A DNA stretch of 64,000 nucleotides from the NCBI RefSeq assembly GCF_900112225.1, contig NZ_FOLD01000003.1, forward strand, positions 124,001-188,000, written 5' to 3'. How positions within the stretch are numbered: the first letter of the stretch is position 1; every line of letters starts with the position of its first letter. The DNA is from Massilia yuzhufengensis. GTDB lineage: Bacteria > Pseudomonadota > Gammaproteobacteria > Burkholderiales > Burkholderiaceae_D. A model generated the notes under the pieces. The model saw only the letters and a list, made by a program, of their open reading frames with translations, searched no databases and had not been told where the DNA came from. The position numbers and the translations under genes were made by a program. Below are positions 1 through 7,605 of this stretch, piece after piece.

Positions 1-509
1 TTCTCTTCGCGCTCGCGGCGCAGGCGCTCGCTGCGGAAGTCGTGGCGCGCGCGCGCCGCGTCGGCCGCTTCCTGCGACCACGCGTCCCAGCCGGTCTCGT
101 TCGTCACTGGCAGCATCGAGATGCAGTCGACCGGGCAGGGCGCCACGCACAGGTCGCAGCCGGTGCACAGGGTGGGCAGGATCGTGTGCATCTGCTTGGC
201 CGCACCCAGGATGGCGTCGACCGGGCAGGCCTGGATGCACAGCGTGCAGCCGATGCACAGGGCTTCGTCGATGAAGGCAACCGGGCGCGGGCGCTCGATG
301 CCATTGGCCGGGTTGATCGGGATGACCGGGCGCCCGGTGACCGAGGACAGCCGGCGCACGCCTTCGATGCCGCCCGGCGGGCACTGGTTGATCTCGGCTT
401 CGCCGCTGGCGATCGCTTCCGCATACGGACGGCATGCGGGATAGCCGCACTTCGTGCATTGCGTCTGCGGCAGCAGGTCTTCGATCTGGTCGGCGAGGGT
501 CTTGGTCAC
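1..509 (-). CDS. rsxB: RnfB/RsxB-type electron transport ferredoxin, C-terminus cut by window edge
   Basis: About 170 codons read leftwards off the window; the C-terminus is missing. The protein opens with GTG ([14 protein letters not shown]); a stop lies ten codons upstream with no ATG between. An N-terminal 4Fe-4S domain shows CTKCGYPAC and a fourth Cys in QCPPGG. Two bacterial ferredoxin motifs follow, [15 protein letters not shown] and [15 protein letters not shown]. This order is that of the RnfB/RsxB subunit, which passes electrons between ferredoxin-type donors and a membrane complex. The N-terminal membrane anchor of classical RnfB is absent, as in the short soluble forms of betaproteobacteria. 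No other rnf gene is visible. Family assignment is firm; participation in a full Rnf/Rsx complex is not shown. Confidence 0.88.
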   Translation of the reverse strand, partial: MTKTLADQIEDLLPQTQCTKCGYPACRPYAEAIASGEAEINQCPPGGIEGVRRLSSVTGRPVIPINPANGIERPRPVAFIDEALCIGCTLCIQACPVDAILGAAKQMHTILPTLCTGCDLCVAPCPVDCISMLPVTNETGWDAWSQEAADAARARHDFRSERLRREREE

Positions 510-645
510 GGCGCGCGGGTGCGGTAAAAGCCGACATTATCCGCCAAAACGCGGAGGCGGTGCCGCAATGTGCGTGGGTGAGCGAACAGACCGGGCGAGG
601 CGTGCATGGTGTACTGGCTCATCGACGCCCAACCCAGGAGCTCAC

Positions 646-981
646 ATGAACAAATACTTTGTCCCGGCCCTCGTCGCCGCGGTGCTGGCCGGTGGCGCCG
701 CGGCACAGGTGCAGCAGCGCGGCGAACAGGAAGCCCGCGCCGTCCAGGCCAAGCAGGTCGCCAAGGCCGGCCGCTACCGCAGCGTGGAAGCCAGCGGCCA
801 GCTCAAGCGCGGCGAGCAGCTGCCGCCAAGGTACCGCACGCATCACTATGTCGTGGAAAACTGGCAGGCGCACCGCCTGAGCGAACCGCCGCGCGGGCAC
901 CAGTGGGTGCAGGCGGGGAGCGATTATGCGCTGGTGGCGATTGCGACGGGGGTGGTGACGGAGGTATTGGTGGGGCAGTGA
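646..981 (+). CDS. RcnB-family periplasmic protein
   Basis: A 111-residue exported protein. The start is set by AGGAG five bases before ATG, and residues 1-20 form a signal peptide ending in AAA. The mature part carries the RcnB signature: LPPRYRTHHYVVENW, then PPRGHQWVQAGSDY and a hydrophobic LVAIATGVV tail. In Escherichia coli, RcnB is a periplasmic factor affecting nickel/cobalt homeostasis, but most family members are uncharacterised and no nickel efflux gene lies nearby. The gene stands alone between rsxB and phaZ. The family call is strong; a metal role is only inferred from the family. Confidence 0.85.
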   Translation: MNKYFVPALVAAVLAGGAAAQVQQRGEQEARAVQAKQVAKAGRYRSVEASGQLKRGEQLPPRYRTHHYVVENWQAHRLSEPPRGHQWVQAGSDYALVAIATGVVTEVLVGQ

Positions 982-1005
982 TCGTGCGCTGTTGGTACAC
1001 ATGGG

Positions 1006-1093
1006 AACTTGGGTTCCGGCCTGCGCCGGAACGACGTGCTGAGAGTACCGACTGCGGATGAACCGTCGTCCCGGCGCAGGCCGGACCTAAGTT
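1006..1093. repeat. REP-like pair of inverted CCGGCCTGCGCCGG units
   Basis: The left unit at 1006-1036 and the right unit at 1064-1093 are near-identical in opposite orientation (AACTTgGGTtCCGGCCTGCG against AACTTaGGTCCGGCCTGCGC, read inward). Each carries its own CCGGC-CTGC-GCCGG hairpin. A third unit lies at 60439-60469. This is a dispersed intergenic palindrome; no transposase is adjacent. Confidence 0.7.
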
Positions 1094-1121
1094 CGTCGCG
1101 TATCGACAGCCCAAACAAAAG

Positions 1122-1147
1122 ACGCCAGAGCAAGCCCTGGCGTTTTT
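1122..1147. terminator. Rho-independent terminator, probably bidirectional
   Basis: ACGCCAG at 1122-1128 pairs with CTGGCGT at 1137-1143 across an 8-base loop, followed by TTTTT on the plus side. The minus-strand side reads into CTTTTGTTT. It sits between the convergent RcnB-like gene and phaZ and could serve both. Confidence 0.65.
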
Positions 1148-1165
1148 CACATCACCTCACATCAT

Positions 1166-2401
1166 TCAAGCATGCGCCCGAATGAACTCGCCGATCTTCG
1201 GGCAGATGATCTCGCGCCAGCGGCGCCCCGAGAAGATCCCGTAGTGCCCGCATTTCGGCGCAACGAAGTCCAGGTGCATGTCAGCGGGAATGCCGCTGCA
1301 CAGGTCGTGCGCCGCGCGGGTCTGGCCGGCGCCGGAGATGTCGTCGAGCTCGCCTTCGACGGTGAACAGGGCCACCGTCTTGATGTCTTGCGGGCGCACC
1401 AGCTTGCCGCCGACTTCCCAGGTGCCCTTGGGCAGGCGGTGTTCCTGGAACACGGTCTTGATGGTGTCGAGGTAGTACTCGGCCGGCATGTCGAGCACGG
1501 CGTTGTATTCATCGTAGAACTGGCGGTGCGCTTCGGCCGAATCGTCGTCGCCCTGCACCAGGTGCGAGTAGAACTCGCGGTGGCTTTGGGCGTGGCGGCC
1601 CGGGTTCATGGCGATGAAGCCGGCGTGCTGCAGGAAGCCGGGATACACCTTGCGCCCGAAGCCCGGGTAGTTGCCCGGCACCGAGTAGATCACGGTGTTC
1701 TCGAACCACGAGAACGGCTTCTCCACCGCCAGGTCGTTCACGGCGGTGGGCGACTTGCGCGGGTCGATCGGTCCGCCCATCATGGTCATGGTCTTCGGCA
1801 GCTTCGGGTCGTTGGCCGAGGCCATCAGCGAGATCGCGGCCAGCACCGGCACGGTCGGCTGGCACACCGAGATCACGTGCACGTCCGGGCCCAGGTGGCG
1901 GATGAAGTCCTGGACGTAGAAAATGTAGTCGTCGAGGTGGAAAGCGCCGTCTTTCAGCGGCACCATGCGCGCATCGGTCCAGTCGGTGATGAAGACGTCG
2001 TGTTCGACCAGCAGGGCGCGCACGGTGTCGCGCAGCAGGGTGGCGTGGTGGCCGGACAGCGGCGCCACGACCAGCACGGTCGGCTGCTTGAGTTCGGCGA
2101 TGGCCTGCTCGGTCAGGTCTTTCTTGAAATGCAGGAGCTTGCAGAACGGTTTTTCGACCGCGGTCTGTTCATTGATGCCGACCTCGGCATCGTTGATGCG
2201 CACGGTCTTGATGCCGAAGGCCGGCTTTTCGTAATCCTTGCCCAGGCGGTACATCAGTTCGTAGCCTGCGGCGATACGCTGGGAAAATGGGGTGTGCGCG
2301 AACGGGGAAACCGGGTTCGAGAACAGCTTGGAAGACGCATCGGCCCACTGCATCAGTGGGGTCAGGAAGGAGCGTTGCATCTCGTGCAGTTGGTAAAGCA
2401 T
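1166..2401 (-). CDS. phaZ: Intracellular polyhydroxybutyrate depolymerase
   Basis: A 411-residue cytoplasmic protein without a signal peptide, the usual length for intracellular PhaZ of the Ralstonia PhaZa1 type. It hydrolyses stored PHB granules to 3-hydroxybutyrate oligomers. The nucleophile is the Cys of VISVCQPTVP (Cys180), where extracellular enzymes have a lipase-box Ser. The remaining triad candidates are an Asp in EGELDDISG (353/354) and His386 in CGHYG. An AAGGA ribosome site precedes ATG. A near-consensus -10 box (TATAAT) lies about 60 bases upstream. The PHA granule-region protein at 6.4 kb supports PHB metabolism in this organism. Confidence 0.93.
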   Translation of the reverse strand: MLYQLHEMQRSFLTPLMQWADASSKLFSNPVSPFAHTPFSQRIAAGYELMYRLGKDYEKPAFGIKTVRINDAEVGINEQTAVEKPFCKLLHFKKDLTEQAIAELKQPTVLVVAPLSGHHATLLRDTVRALLVEHDVFITDWTDARMVPLKDGAFHLDDYIFYVQDFIRHLGPDVHVISVCQPTVPVLAAISLMASANDPKLPKTMTMMGGPIDPRKSPTAVNDLAVEKPFSWFENTVIYSVPGNYPGFGRKVYPGFLQHAGFIAMNPGRHAQSHREFYSHLVQGDDDSAEAHRQFYDEYNAVLDMPAEYYLDTIKTVFQEHRLPKGTWEVGGKLVRPQDIKTVALFTVEGELDDISGAGQTRAAHDLCSGIPADMHLDFVAPKCGHYGIFSGRRWREIICPKIGEFIRAHA

Positions 2402-2460
2402 AAATTTTTCCTTCGGGTAGACTAGGCGCGTCGCAATCGTTATGCGCGTAACTGCAGGTA

Positions 2461-2489
2461 ATTATAGGGGATAGTCATTTACTTGTGGA
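2461..2489 (-). promoter_or_regulatory. Candidate sigma-70 promoter of phaZ
   Basis: On the minus strand a perfect TATAAT (2466-2461) is preceded, 17 bases upstream, by TCCACA (2489-2484), a four-of-six match to the -35 box. The predicted start would give a leader of about 50 bases before the phaZ ATG. Confidence 0.4.
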
Positions 2490-2654
2490 AACAGTCGTTT
2501 TCACTTTCCCTTGGTGGCCTAACGCTCACGGATTACTTGTAGCATATTTGCGCACCACCGTTCGGTGAGGCTCCCCACATAGTCCGAAAGTCTTGCTGCC
2601 GGTTCCGTGTTCGTCGCAATCCGGTTACAGAACAGCGCCTCGCCTGCCCGAATG

Positions 2655-2690
2655 AAAAATGCCGCCGGGCTTGCGCCGGGCGGCATTTTT
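2655..2690. terminator. Bidirectional Rho-independent terminator
   Basis: ATGCCGCC at 2659-2666 pairs with GGCGGCAT at 2679-2686, with an inner GGGC/GCGCC helix. It is flanked by AAAAA on the left and T7 on the right, so a U-tract exists in both directions. It lies 20 bases behind the stop of the reductase gene, which reads leftwards into it. Confidence 0.8.
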
Positions 2691-2710
2691 TTACCAGCCG
2701 GTAAAAAAAA

Positions 2711-3808
2711 TCAGTCGAAGACCGGGGTCTCGACGCCGAGGATCTTGTGCAGCTTCGGCGAGGTCGTCGTGTACTGCATGTGGATCTTCTTGTCCGGGAA
2801 GATGTAGGGCGCGGCGCCGAAGGCGGCCAGCGCGGCTTCGTGGAAGCCCGACAGGATCAGCTTCTTCTTGCCCGGGTAGGTGTTGATGTCGCCCACCGCG
2901 AAGATGCCCGGGACATTGGTCTCGAACTTTTCAGTGTCGACCACTTTGAGCTGCTTGCGCTCGATGTCCAGGCCCCATTCGGCGATCGGGCCGAGCTTGG
3001 GCGACAGGCCGAAGAACACCATCAGCATGTCCAGCGGCACGCGGCGGGTGACGCCGTCGGCGCCGGTGACTTTCACTTCGGTCAGCTTGCCATCGGCTTC
3101 GTCGAAGCCGGTGACCTGGCCGGTGATCAGCTGCATCTCGTATTCGTCGCACAGGGCCTTCATCTTGGCCACCGAGGCCGGGGCTGCGCGGAAGTCTTCG
3201 CGGCGGTGCAGCAGCACGACCGATTCGGCCTTGCCGACGAAGTTCAGGGCCCAGTCCAGCGCCGAGTCGCCGCCGCCGCAGATGACCAGGTTCTTGCCTT
3301 CGAAAATGGCCGGATCCTTGACCCGGTAGAACAGCTGGCTGTTCTCGAATTTCTCGATGCCGTCGACCTTGATCGTGCGCGCCTGGAAGGAACCGACGCC
3401 GGCAGCGATGAAGATGGTCTTGGTGATGAACTGGGTGCCCAGCGAAGTCTCGACATTGAAGCGGCCGTCTTCGCGGCGCTGCACGGTGGTGACTTCCTGG
3501 CCCAGGTGGAAGGTCGGCTCGAAGGGCTCGATCTGCTTGAGCAGGTTGTCGGTCAGTTCCTGGCCGGTGCACACCGGCACCGCCGGGATGTCGTAGATCG
3601 GCTTGTCCGGATACAGTTCCACGCACTGGCCGCCGACGGCCGGCAGCGAATCGATGACATGGGCCTTGATTTCGAGGAGGCCGAGTTCGAAGACCTGGAA
3701 CAGGCCGACCGGGCCGGCGCCGATGATCACGGCATCGGCTTCGATCGCACCGGCGAACGAGCTGTTGGGAGCGATGCTGCCCGCTTCGTGGGAGGCACTG
3801 ATAGTCAT
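2711..3808 (-). CDS. Ferredoxin--NADP reductase, thioredoxin-reductase-like type
   Basis: A 365-residue FAD/NAD(P) flavoprotein. The N-terminal FAD motif is [11 protein letters not shown] (glycines at 30, 32 and 35). A central NADP-binding motif [14 protein letters not shown] follows, and a C-terminal [15 protein letters not shown] closes the FAD site. The central domain lacks the redox CxxC of thioredoxin reductases, the hallmark of the YumC-like ferredoxin/flavodoxin reductases. fdxA lies about 110 bases upstream on the same strand, so this enzyme may exchange electrons between NADPH and that ferredoxin. A terminator follows directly. The family call is firm; the partnership with FdxA is inferred from adjacency. 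Confidence 0.9.
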   Translation of the reverse strand: MTISASHEAGSIAPNSSFAGAIEADAVIIGAGPVGLFQVFELGLLEIKAHVIDSLPAVGGQCVELYPDKPIYDIPAVPVCTGQELTDNLLKQIEPFEPTFHLGQEVTTVQRREDGRFNVETSLGTQFITKTIFIAAGVGSFQARTIKVDGIEKFENSQLFYRVKDPAIFEGKNLVICGGGDSALDWALNFVGKAESVVLLHRREDFRAAPASVAKMKALCDEYEMQLITGQVTGFDEADGKLTEVKVTGADGVTRRVPLDMLMVFFGLSPKLGPIAEWGLDIERKQLKVVDTEKFETNVPGIFAVGDINTYPGKKKLILSGFHEAALAAFGAAPYIFPDKKIHMQYTTTSPKLHKILGVETPVFD

Positions 3809-3917
3809 GCGCTTAAATCCTGTGGTTTTTTTGATGTGGTGGGGCGATGGCCGCTAGTGTGCCATGATTGACGAACCTGCGCTGTGGCCGGGCCCTGGCG
3901 GACCCGGCCATGGGGCT

Positions 3918-4241
3918 TCAGCGGGCCAGCTGGTCCAGCTTGTCCTTGACGTCTTTCCACTCTTCCGCATCCGGCAGGGCCGGCTTGGTCTTGGTGATCG
4001 ACGGCCAGAAGCGCGACAGGTCGGCATTGATCTTGATGAACTGCTGCTGGTCGGACGGCACGTCTTCTTCCGCGTAGATGGCGTTCACCGGGCATTCCGC
4101 CACGCAGACGGCGCAATCGATGCACTCGTCAGGGTCGATGGTGAGGAAATTCGGGCCTTCCCGGAAACAATCTACCGGGCATACATCGACGCAATCGGTA
4201 TACCGGCAGCGGATGCACGATTCGGTGACAACGTGGGTCAT
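3918..4241 (-). CDS. fdxA: FdxA, 7Fe ferredoxin ([3Fe-4S][4Fe-4S])
   Basis: A 107-residue soluble ferredoxin close to Azotobacter FdI in layout. The first cluster region reads [17 protein letters not shown] and the second [12 protein letters not shown], followed by the family's extended tail ([19 protein letters not shown]). I chose the ATG at 4241: AGGA lies six bases upstream and the conserved MTHVVTE start follows. An in-frame extension to 4298 adds only arginine/proline-rich residues. It is likely a low-potential electron carrier for the reductase gene downstream. Confidence 0.93.
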   Translation of the reverse strand: MTHVVTESCIRCRYTDCVDVCPVDCFREGPNFLTIDPDECIDCAVCVAECPVNAIYAEEDVPSDQQQFIKINADLSRFWPSITKTKPALPDAEEWKDVKDKLDQLAR

Positions 4242-4378
4242 AACAGTCCTATTAGTGAGGTGTCGCGTCGCCGGGCGCGCAGTGGGCCGGCCGGACATGG
4301 CAAAGCACTGTATTTTAGGGCAATTCGGGTTTTCCTACAAATTGGCCTTAGACACAATATATATAAGCAAATGTGATG

Positions 4379-4410
4379 AATGGCGTCGCACAGGAGGGCG
4401 ACGCCATTTT
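4379..4410. terminator. Strong hairpin between fdxA and emfourin genes
   Basis: AATGGCGTCGC at 4379-4389 pairs perfectly with GCGACGCCATT at 4398-4408 across an 8-base loop. The T-tract is short and lies on the plus side. It probably ends the leftward protease-inhibitor transcript, 15 bases past the inhibitor stop. Confidence 0.5.
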
Positions 4411-4422
4411 GCGGGCAGCCGT

Positions 4423-4698
4423 TCAGGCGCTGCTGCGCAGGCGGTCGAGCAGGGCTTGCCAGTCGCCGCCGCTGCCGTCTTCGCGCAGGAAAACGGTGTG
4501 GCAGCGCTGGCCATCCTCGACCGTGATTTCCCAGCGCGGCAAGTCGGCGCCGACCGGGCAGCTCGGTGCGGCCGAGAAGAAATCGAGCCGGTCCAGCAGG
4601 TGCTCCAGCTCGCCGCCGACCGGGTGGGCGGCGGTGTCGAGGTCGTAGGCTTCGGCCAGGCCGGCGAAGCCGCCGCAGGCGCGGGCGCTGATTTTCAT
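4423..4698 (-). CDS. Emfourin-like protealysin inhibitor
   Basis: A 91-residue cytoplasmic-type protein beginning MKISARACGGFAGL. It has the emfourin pattern: short N-terminal strand, GG loop, a central DLPRWEITVEDG segment, and a C-terminal helix ending in LLDRLRSSA. Emfourins are known slow-tight inhibitors of M4 (thermolysin-like) proteases and are encoded beside them. Here the ATG overlaps the stop of the M4 protease gene (ATGA), so translation is probably coupled. Family membership rests on sequence pattern and context together; inhibition of this particular protease is inferred. Confidence 0.8.
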   Translation of the reverse strand: MKISARACGGFAGLAEAYDLDTAAHPVGGELEHLLDRLDFFSAAPSCPVGADLPRWEITVEDGQRCHTVFLREDGSGGDWQALLDRLRSSA

Positions 4699-6188
4699 GA
4701 TCGGTCCGCCGCTGCGGGTTCCGCCACGACCGGCACCACGCATTCGCCCATCCGGCCGTTGGCCGCGCACCAGCGCGCCAGCGCGCGGGCCTCGCCGTCG
4801 AGCACTTTGTCCACCCGGTGGTATTCGGGCAGGTTCATGGTGCCGCAGCAAGCGCGCCGGTCCTGGCGCGCGCCCGGCTTGTCGCACACCTTCGGCGCCA
4901 GCGGCCCGGCGGCGGGCGCGGCGCCGGCGGCGGACTGCGGCTGTTCGACCACGTCGCGGCGCGCGAACTGGTTGCGGATGAAGGCCGCATACGGCGCCGG
5001 CCGGCCGTCTTCCGCGACGATGCGCAGCATCTCGTTGACCACATCCACGTAGCTGGCGGCGCTGTCCGGGGCGGCGATCAGGGCGCGCAGCAGCAGGCCG
5101 CGCAGGTAGGCCGCGACCCGGTGCAGCACGGCCGCGTCGTCGTCCAGCAGGGGATTGCGCTCGTAGGCGAACATGTCGGCCAGCACGTCGTACATGGCGC
5201 CGGTGAACACCTGCGAGATCGCGTGCACCTGGGTGCCGGCCTGGCCCAGGGTCAGGTCGTTGTCGGCGTTGCGCAGCCCTGTGCTGCCGCCCAGCGCCAG
5301 CCCGAACTGCTCGGCGATGTCGGACAAGAAGGTCTTGTCGTGCAGGTGGGCCTTGGTCTGGGCCACCACCGCCTCGCACTGGTCGAGCTGCGACAGGGCC
5401 AGGAAGATCGCGGTCAGGTCGCCGAAGGCTTCGTGCAGGCCGCCGGTCTGGGGCGGGGCGTCGGCCAGCAGCCACTGGGGTTTCAGGCCGTCCAGCACCG
5501 CGTGGGCGGTCTCGTGGGCCACGATATCGAACGAACGGCAGGTGTACACGCGCGCCTCCTCGCCCGCAGGGACGAAATCGCCGAACTTCAGGCAGCCCTG
5601 GGTGCGGCTGTAGAAGGCATTCATCACGTTCGGCAAGCCATACGGGAACACCGCCAGCGGGCGCGTGTCCATGCTGGTGTTCCATTGCCAGGGCAGCGGC
5701 ATCTGGAGGCCGGCCACCAAGAGCGCGCGCTGGTACATGGTCAGCGTCTGGCGCACCACGGCGAAGGTGTGCACCGCGTCGAACTGGGGCGTGTCGGGCT
5801 GGGTGACGAAGTCGCCGAAGGCGTTCGGTTCCACCGCGTCGATGCCGGGCGAGCCGGGCGCGATGCGGGCGTCGCGCGGGCCCGCCAGCACCGGGCCGGG
5901 CAGGTAGGCGCGGCGGGTGCCGATCTCGCCCACCGAGGGGTCCTGCTTCCACATCAGCACGCGTGCGCCGAAGGCATGCGGCAGCGGCGGCGCGTCGGCC
6001 CCCTCGTCGTCGGCCTCTGCCGCGGCCACGGCCTGCGGCTCGCCGCCGGGCTCGGCCGGCTGCTCGAGCAGCCGGGCGATGCGATGCTGCTGCTGGTAGG
6101 GCGCGCTGGGCGTGGGAATGAAGCGGACCGGCGTCTGGTCACGCGTGGGCGTGTCCAGTTCGGCCGGCAAGAGGGCACCTGGTTCCAT
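4695..6188 (-). CDS. M4-family (thermolysin-like, protealysin-related) zinc metallopeptidase
   Basis: A 497-residue protein starting at the ATG preceded by AAGGAG with a 5-base gap. Longer in-frame starts up to 6326 have no such site. Zinc ligands are in VAHETAHAVLDG (His225, Glu226, His229) and LHEAFGDLTA (Glu253). His322 in VHAISQVFTG matches the thermolysin transition-state histidine. There is no signal peptide, so export would need another route, as proposed for protealysin-like enzymes. An N-terminal region of about 140 residues is acidic and proline-rich. The C-terminal extension (roughly 430-497) has a Cys cluster (ACCGT and GECVV) and is not part of the thermolysin core. The coupled emfourin gene follows. 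The catalytic assignment is strong; substrate and location are unknown. Confidence 0.88.
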   Translation of the reverse strand: MEPGALLPAELDTPTRDQTPVRFIPTPSAPYQQQHRIARLLEQPAEPGGEPQAVAAAEADDEGADAPPLPHAFGARVLMWKQDPSVGEIGTRRAYLPGPVLAGPRDARIAPGSPGIDAVEPNAFGDFVTQPDTPQFDAVHTFAVVRQTLTMYQRALLVAGLQMPLPWQWNTSMDTRPLAVFPYGLPNVMNAFYSRTQGCLKFGDFVPAGEEARVYTCRSFDIVAHETAHAVLDGLKPQWLLADAPPQTGGLHEAFGDLTAIFLALSQLDQCEAVVAQTKAHLHDKTFLSDIAEQFGLALGGSTGLRNADNDLTLGQAGTQVHAISQVFTGAMYDVLADMFAYERNPLLDDDAAVLHRVAAYLRGLLLRALIAAPDSAASYVDVVNEMLRIVAEDGRPAPYAAFIRNQFARRDVVEQPQSAAGAAPAAGPLAPKVCDKPGARQDRRACCGTMNLPEYHRVDKVLDGEARALARWCAANGRMGECVVPVVAEPAAADRS

Positions 6189-6366
6189 GACGGCTCCTTG
6201 CGAAATGTCGGGCGGCATCTCCATGGTCGCGCGACCTGAGCAGTAGACATTGAGTCGCGTCAATTGTCTGGGCCGAGGCCGATTCCATGTGCTGCACTGG
6301 CCGAGTTCGCCACGAACTGGCATCATGGCGGGCTGTTTTGCATTGGATCAGGAAGGATTAGCGAGC

Positions 6367-6648
6367 ATGTCGGAAATTAGCATCGTCCAGGAACACAGCC
6401 TCAGCCCGGAACAGGCGCGCAGCGCCGCCCAGCAGGTCGCGCAACGGATGGCCGCCGAATACGGCCTGGCCTGCCAGTGGGATGGCGACGTGCTGCGCTT
6501 CGAGCGCAGCGGCGTGGAAGGGGCGCTGACGCTCGAGGGCCAGCGCGCCGCGATGCGGATCCGCCTGGGATTCTTCATGGCCGCGTTTGCGTCGGCGATC
6601 GAAGCGAAGGTGGCGGAAAAGATGCGCAAGGTGTTCGTGCCGGCCTGA
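6367..6648 (+). CDS. Polyhydroxyalkanoic acid system (granule-region) family protein
   Basis: A 93-residue protein starting MSEISIVQEHSLSPEQA, with AGGAAGGA about nine bases before ATG. It has the PHA_gran_rgn layout: an N-terminal helix (AARSAAQQVAQRMAAEYG-like), a short beta segment WDGDVLRFERSGVEG, and an amphipathic C-terminal helix ending AEKMRKVFVPA. Members are small proteins found with PHA genes; their role is not established. Its single-gene position, divergent from the M4 operon, gives no further clue, but phaZ 4 kb away fits PHB metabolism. Confidence 0.8.
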   Translation: MSEISIVQEHSLSPEQARSAAQQVAQRMAAEYGLACQWDGDVLRFERSGVEGALTLEGQRAAMRIRLGFFMAAFASAIEAKVAEKMRKVFVPA

Positions 6649-6694
6649 GGTACGGGCCGGGCAGGGGCCGCCCGCGGGGCGGCCGTCAGGGTTA

Positions 6695-6949
6695 TTAGCC
6701 CTTGAGTTCTTCGACCAGGTCGACGTACTGCTGCATCGCCTCGTCCTGCGAGGTGCCGGCCAGCGCGGCCCAGGCGTCGAACTTGGCGCGGTTGACGAAA
6801 TCGGTCATGCCGGGACGCTCGCCGGTGGCGTCGCCGCTCGAACCCTGCTTGAAGAGCGCGTACATCTTCAGCAAGGTCATGTTGTCCGGGCGTTCCGGCA
6901 GATTCTTGGATTCGGCCTGGGCCTGGGCGAACTGTTCCTGCAAGCTCAT
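6695..6949 (-). CDS. Acyl-CoA-binding protein
   Basis: An 84-residue ACBP. The start is the ATG with AGGAG upstream (CAGGAGTATTCATG); a 10-residue extension in frame has no ribosome site. The signature YALFKQGSSGD (about residues 30-40) and the RAKFDAWAAL helix match the four-helix acyl-CoA-binding fold. It ends with the typical YVDLVEELKG helix. Bacterial ACBPs bind long-chain acyl-CoA in the cytoplasm and are thought to buffer or deliver it to lipid or storage metabolism. It is not in an obvious operon. Confidence 0.92.
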   Translation of the reverse strand: MSLQEQFAQAQAESKNLPERPDNMTLLKMYALFKQGSSGDATGERPGMTDFVNRAKFDAWAALAGTSQDEAMQQYVDLVEELKG

Positions 6950-7061
6950 GAATACTCCTGTGTGTGGTTGCGTTGGCAATATGGCAAGGTGCCAATGCGG
7001 CCATCTTAGCGCAGGAGGCGGGCGTTGACGCCCAAATGCGGGGAACTTTAGAGGGGATGCT

Positions 7062-7094
7062 CAGGCGGCGCCGCGATTGGCGCCGCCTGTTTTT
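7062..7094. terminator. Hairpin with plus-side T-tract behind the FKBP gene
   Basis: CAGGCGGCGCC at 7062-7072 pairs with GGCGCCGCCTG at 7079-7089, followed by TTTTT on the plus strand. It lies two bases past the stop of the leftward FKBP gene, but the T-tract is on the wrong side for that gene. It may act as a 3' stabilising hairpin or as a terminator for rightward read-through. Confidence 0.5.
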
Positions 7095-7095
7095 C

Positions 7096-7452
7096 CTAGA
7101 CCGCCAGCAGTTCGACGTCGAAGATCAGGGTGGCGTTCGGCGGAATGGCGCCGCCGGCGCCGCGCGCGCCGTAGCCCAGGCTGGCCGGGATGGTCAGGCG
7201 GCGCTGGCCGCCGACTTTCATGCCCTGCACGCCTTCGTCCCAGCCGCGGATCACGTGGCCCGCGCCCAGCGAGAACTGGAACGGGTCATTGCGGTCCTTG
7301 CTCGAATCGAACTTGGAGCCGGTGCTGCCGTCGTCGTTGCGCAGCCAGCCGGTGTAGTGGACGGTGACGTGCTGGCCGGCTTTCGCCTCGGCGCCCGTGC
7401 CTTCGATGGTATCTTCGTATTGCAGGCCGGAATCAGTAGTAGTGGTGGACAT
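7096..7452 (-). CDS. FKBP-type peptidyl-prolyl cis-trans isomerase
   Basis: A 118-residue single-domain FKBP without a signal peptide, so cytoplasmic. Diagnostic segments in order are VTVHYTGWL, KFDSS, FSLGAGHVIRGWDEG, IPASLGYGARG and IPPNATLIFDVELL. These supply the aromatic pocket (Tyr, Phe, Trp, Tyr, Phe) of human FKBP12-like isomerases. It catalyses proline isomerisation in folding proteins. It is monocistronic and divergent from the EI24 gene. Confidence 0.95.
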   Translation of the reverse strand: MSTTTTDSGLQYEDTIEGTGAEAKAGQHVTVHYTGWLRNDDGSTGSKFDSSKDRNDPFQFSLGAGHVIRGWDEGVQGMKVGGQRRLTIPASLGYGARGAGGAIPPNATLIFDVELLAV

Positions 7453-7563
7453 GGTCTTCCCTGTTGTTCAAGTTGAACGGCGATTGTAGTGCATCGCCCC
7501 GTGCCGCGCCAACGGGGCCGAATGCGTAGAATGGCAATATTGGAATCCAGACAAGGAGCCGCG

Positions 7564-7605
7564 ATGTCCCCCTTCTCACCAGCCCGCCACAGGGAACGCC
7601 CATGA
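7564..7605 (+). CDS. Possible 13-codon leader peptide overlapping the EI24 gene
   Basis: An ATG at 7564 follows a near-ideal AAGGAG with a 5-base gap and encodes MSPFSPARHRERP. Its stop overlaps the ATG of the EI24 gene (ATGA). The stronger ribosome site belongs to this tiny frame, suggesting translational coupling. It may instead be incidental, since AGGGA also precedes the downstream ATG. No peptide function can be read. Confidence 0.3.
   Translation: MSPFSPARHRERP

Larger units (their letters stand above)
2402..2710. other. Intergenic region between phaZ and the ferredoxin reductase gene
   Basis: It holds the phaZ promoter candidate (2461-2489) at one end and the terminator of the reductase gene (2655-2690) at the other. 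I see no gene in the roughly 160 bases between them; short ORFs here lack a ribosome site and protein-like composition. Confidence 0.5.
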
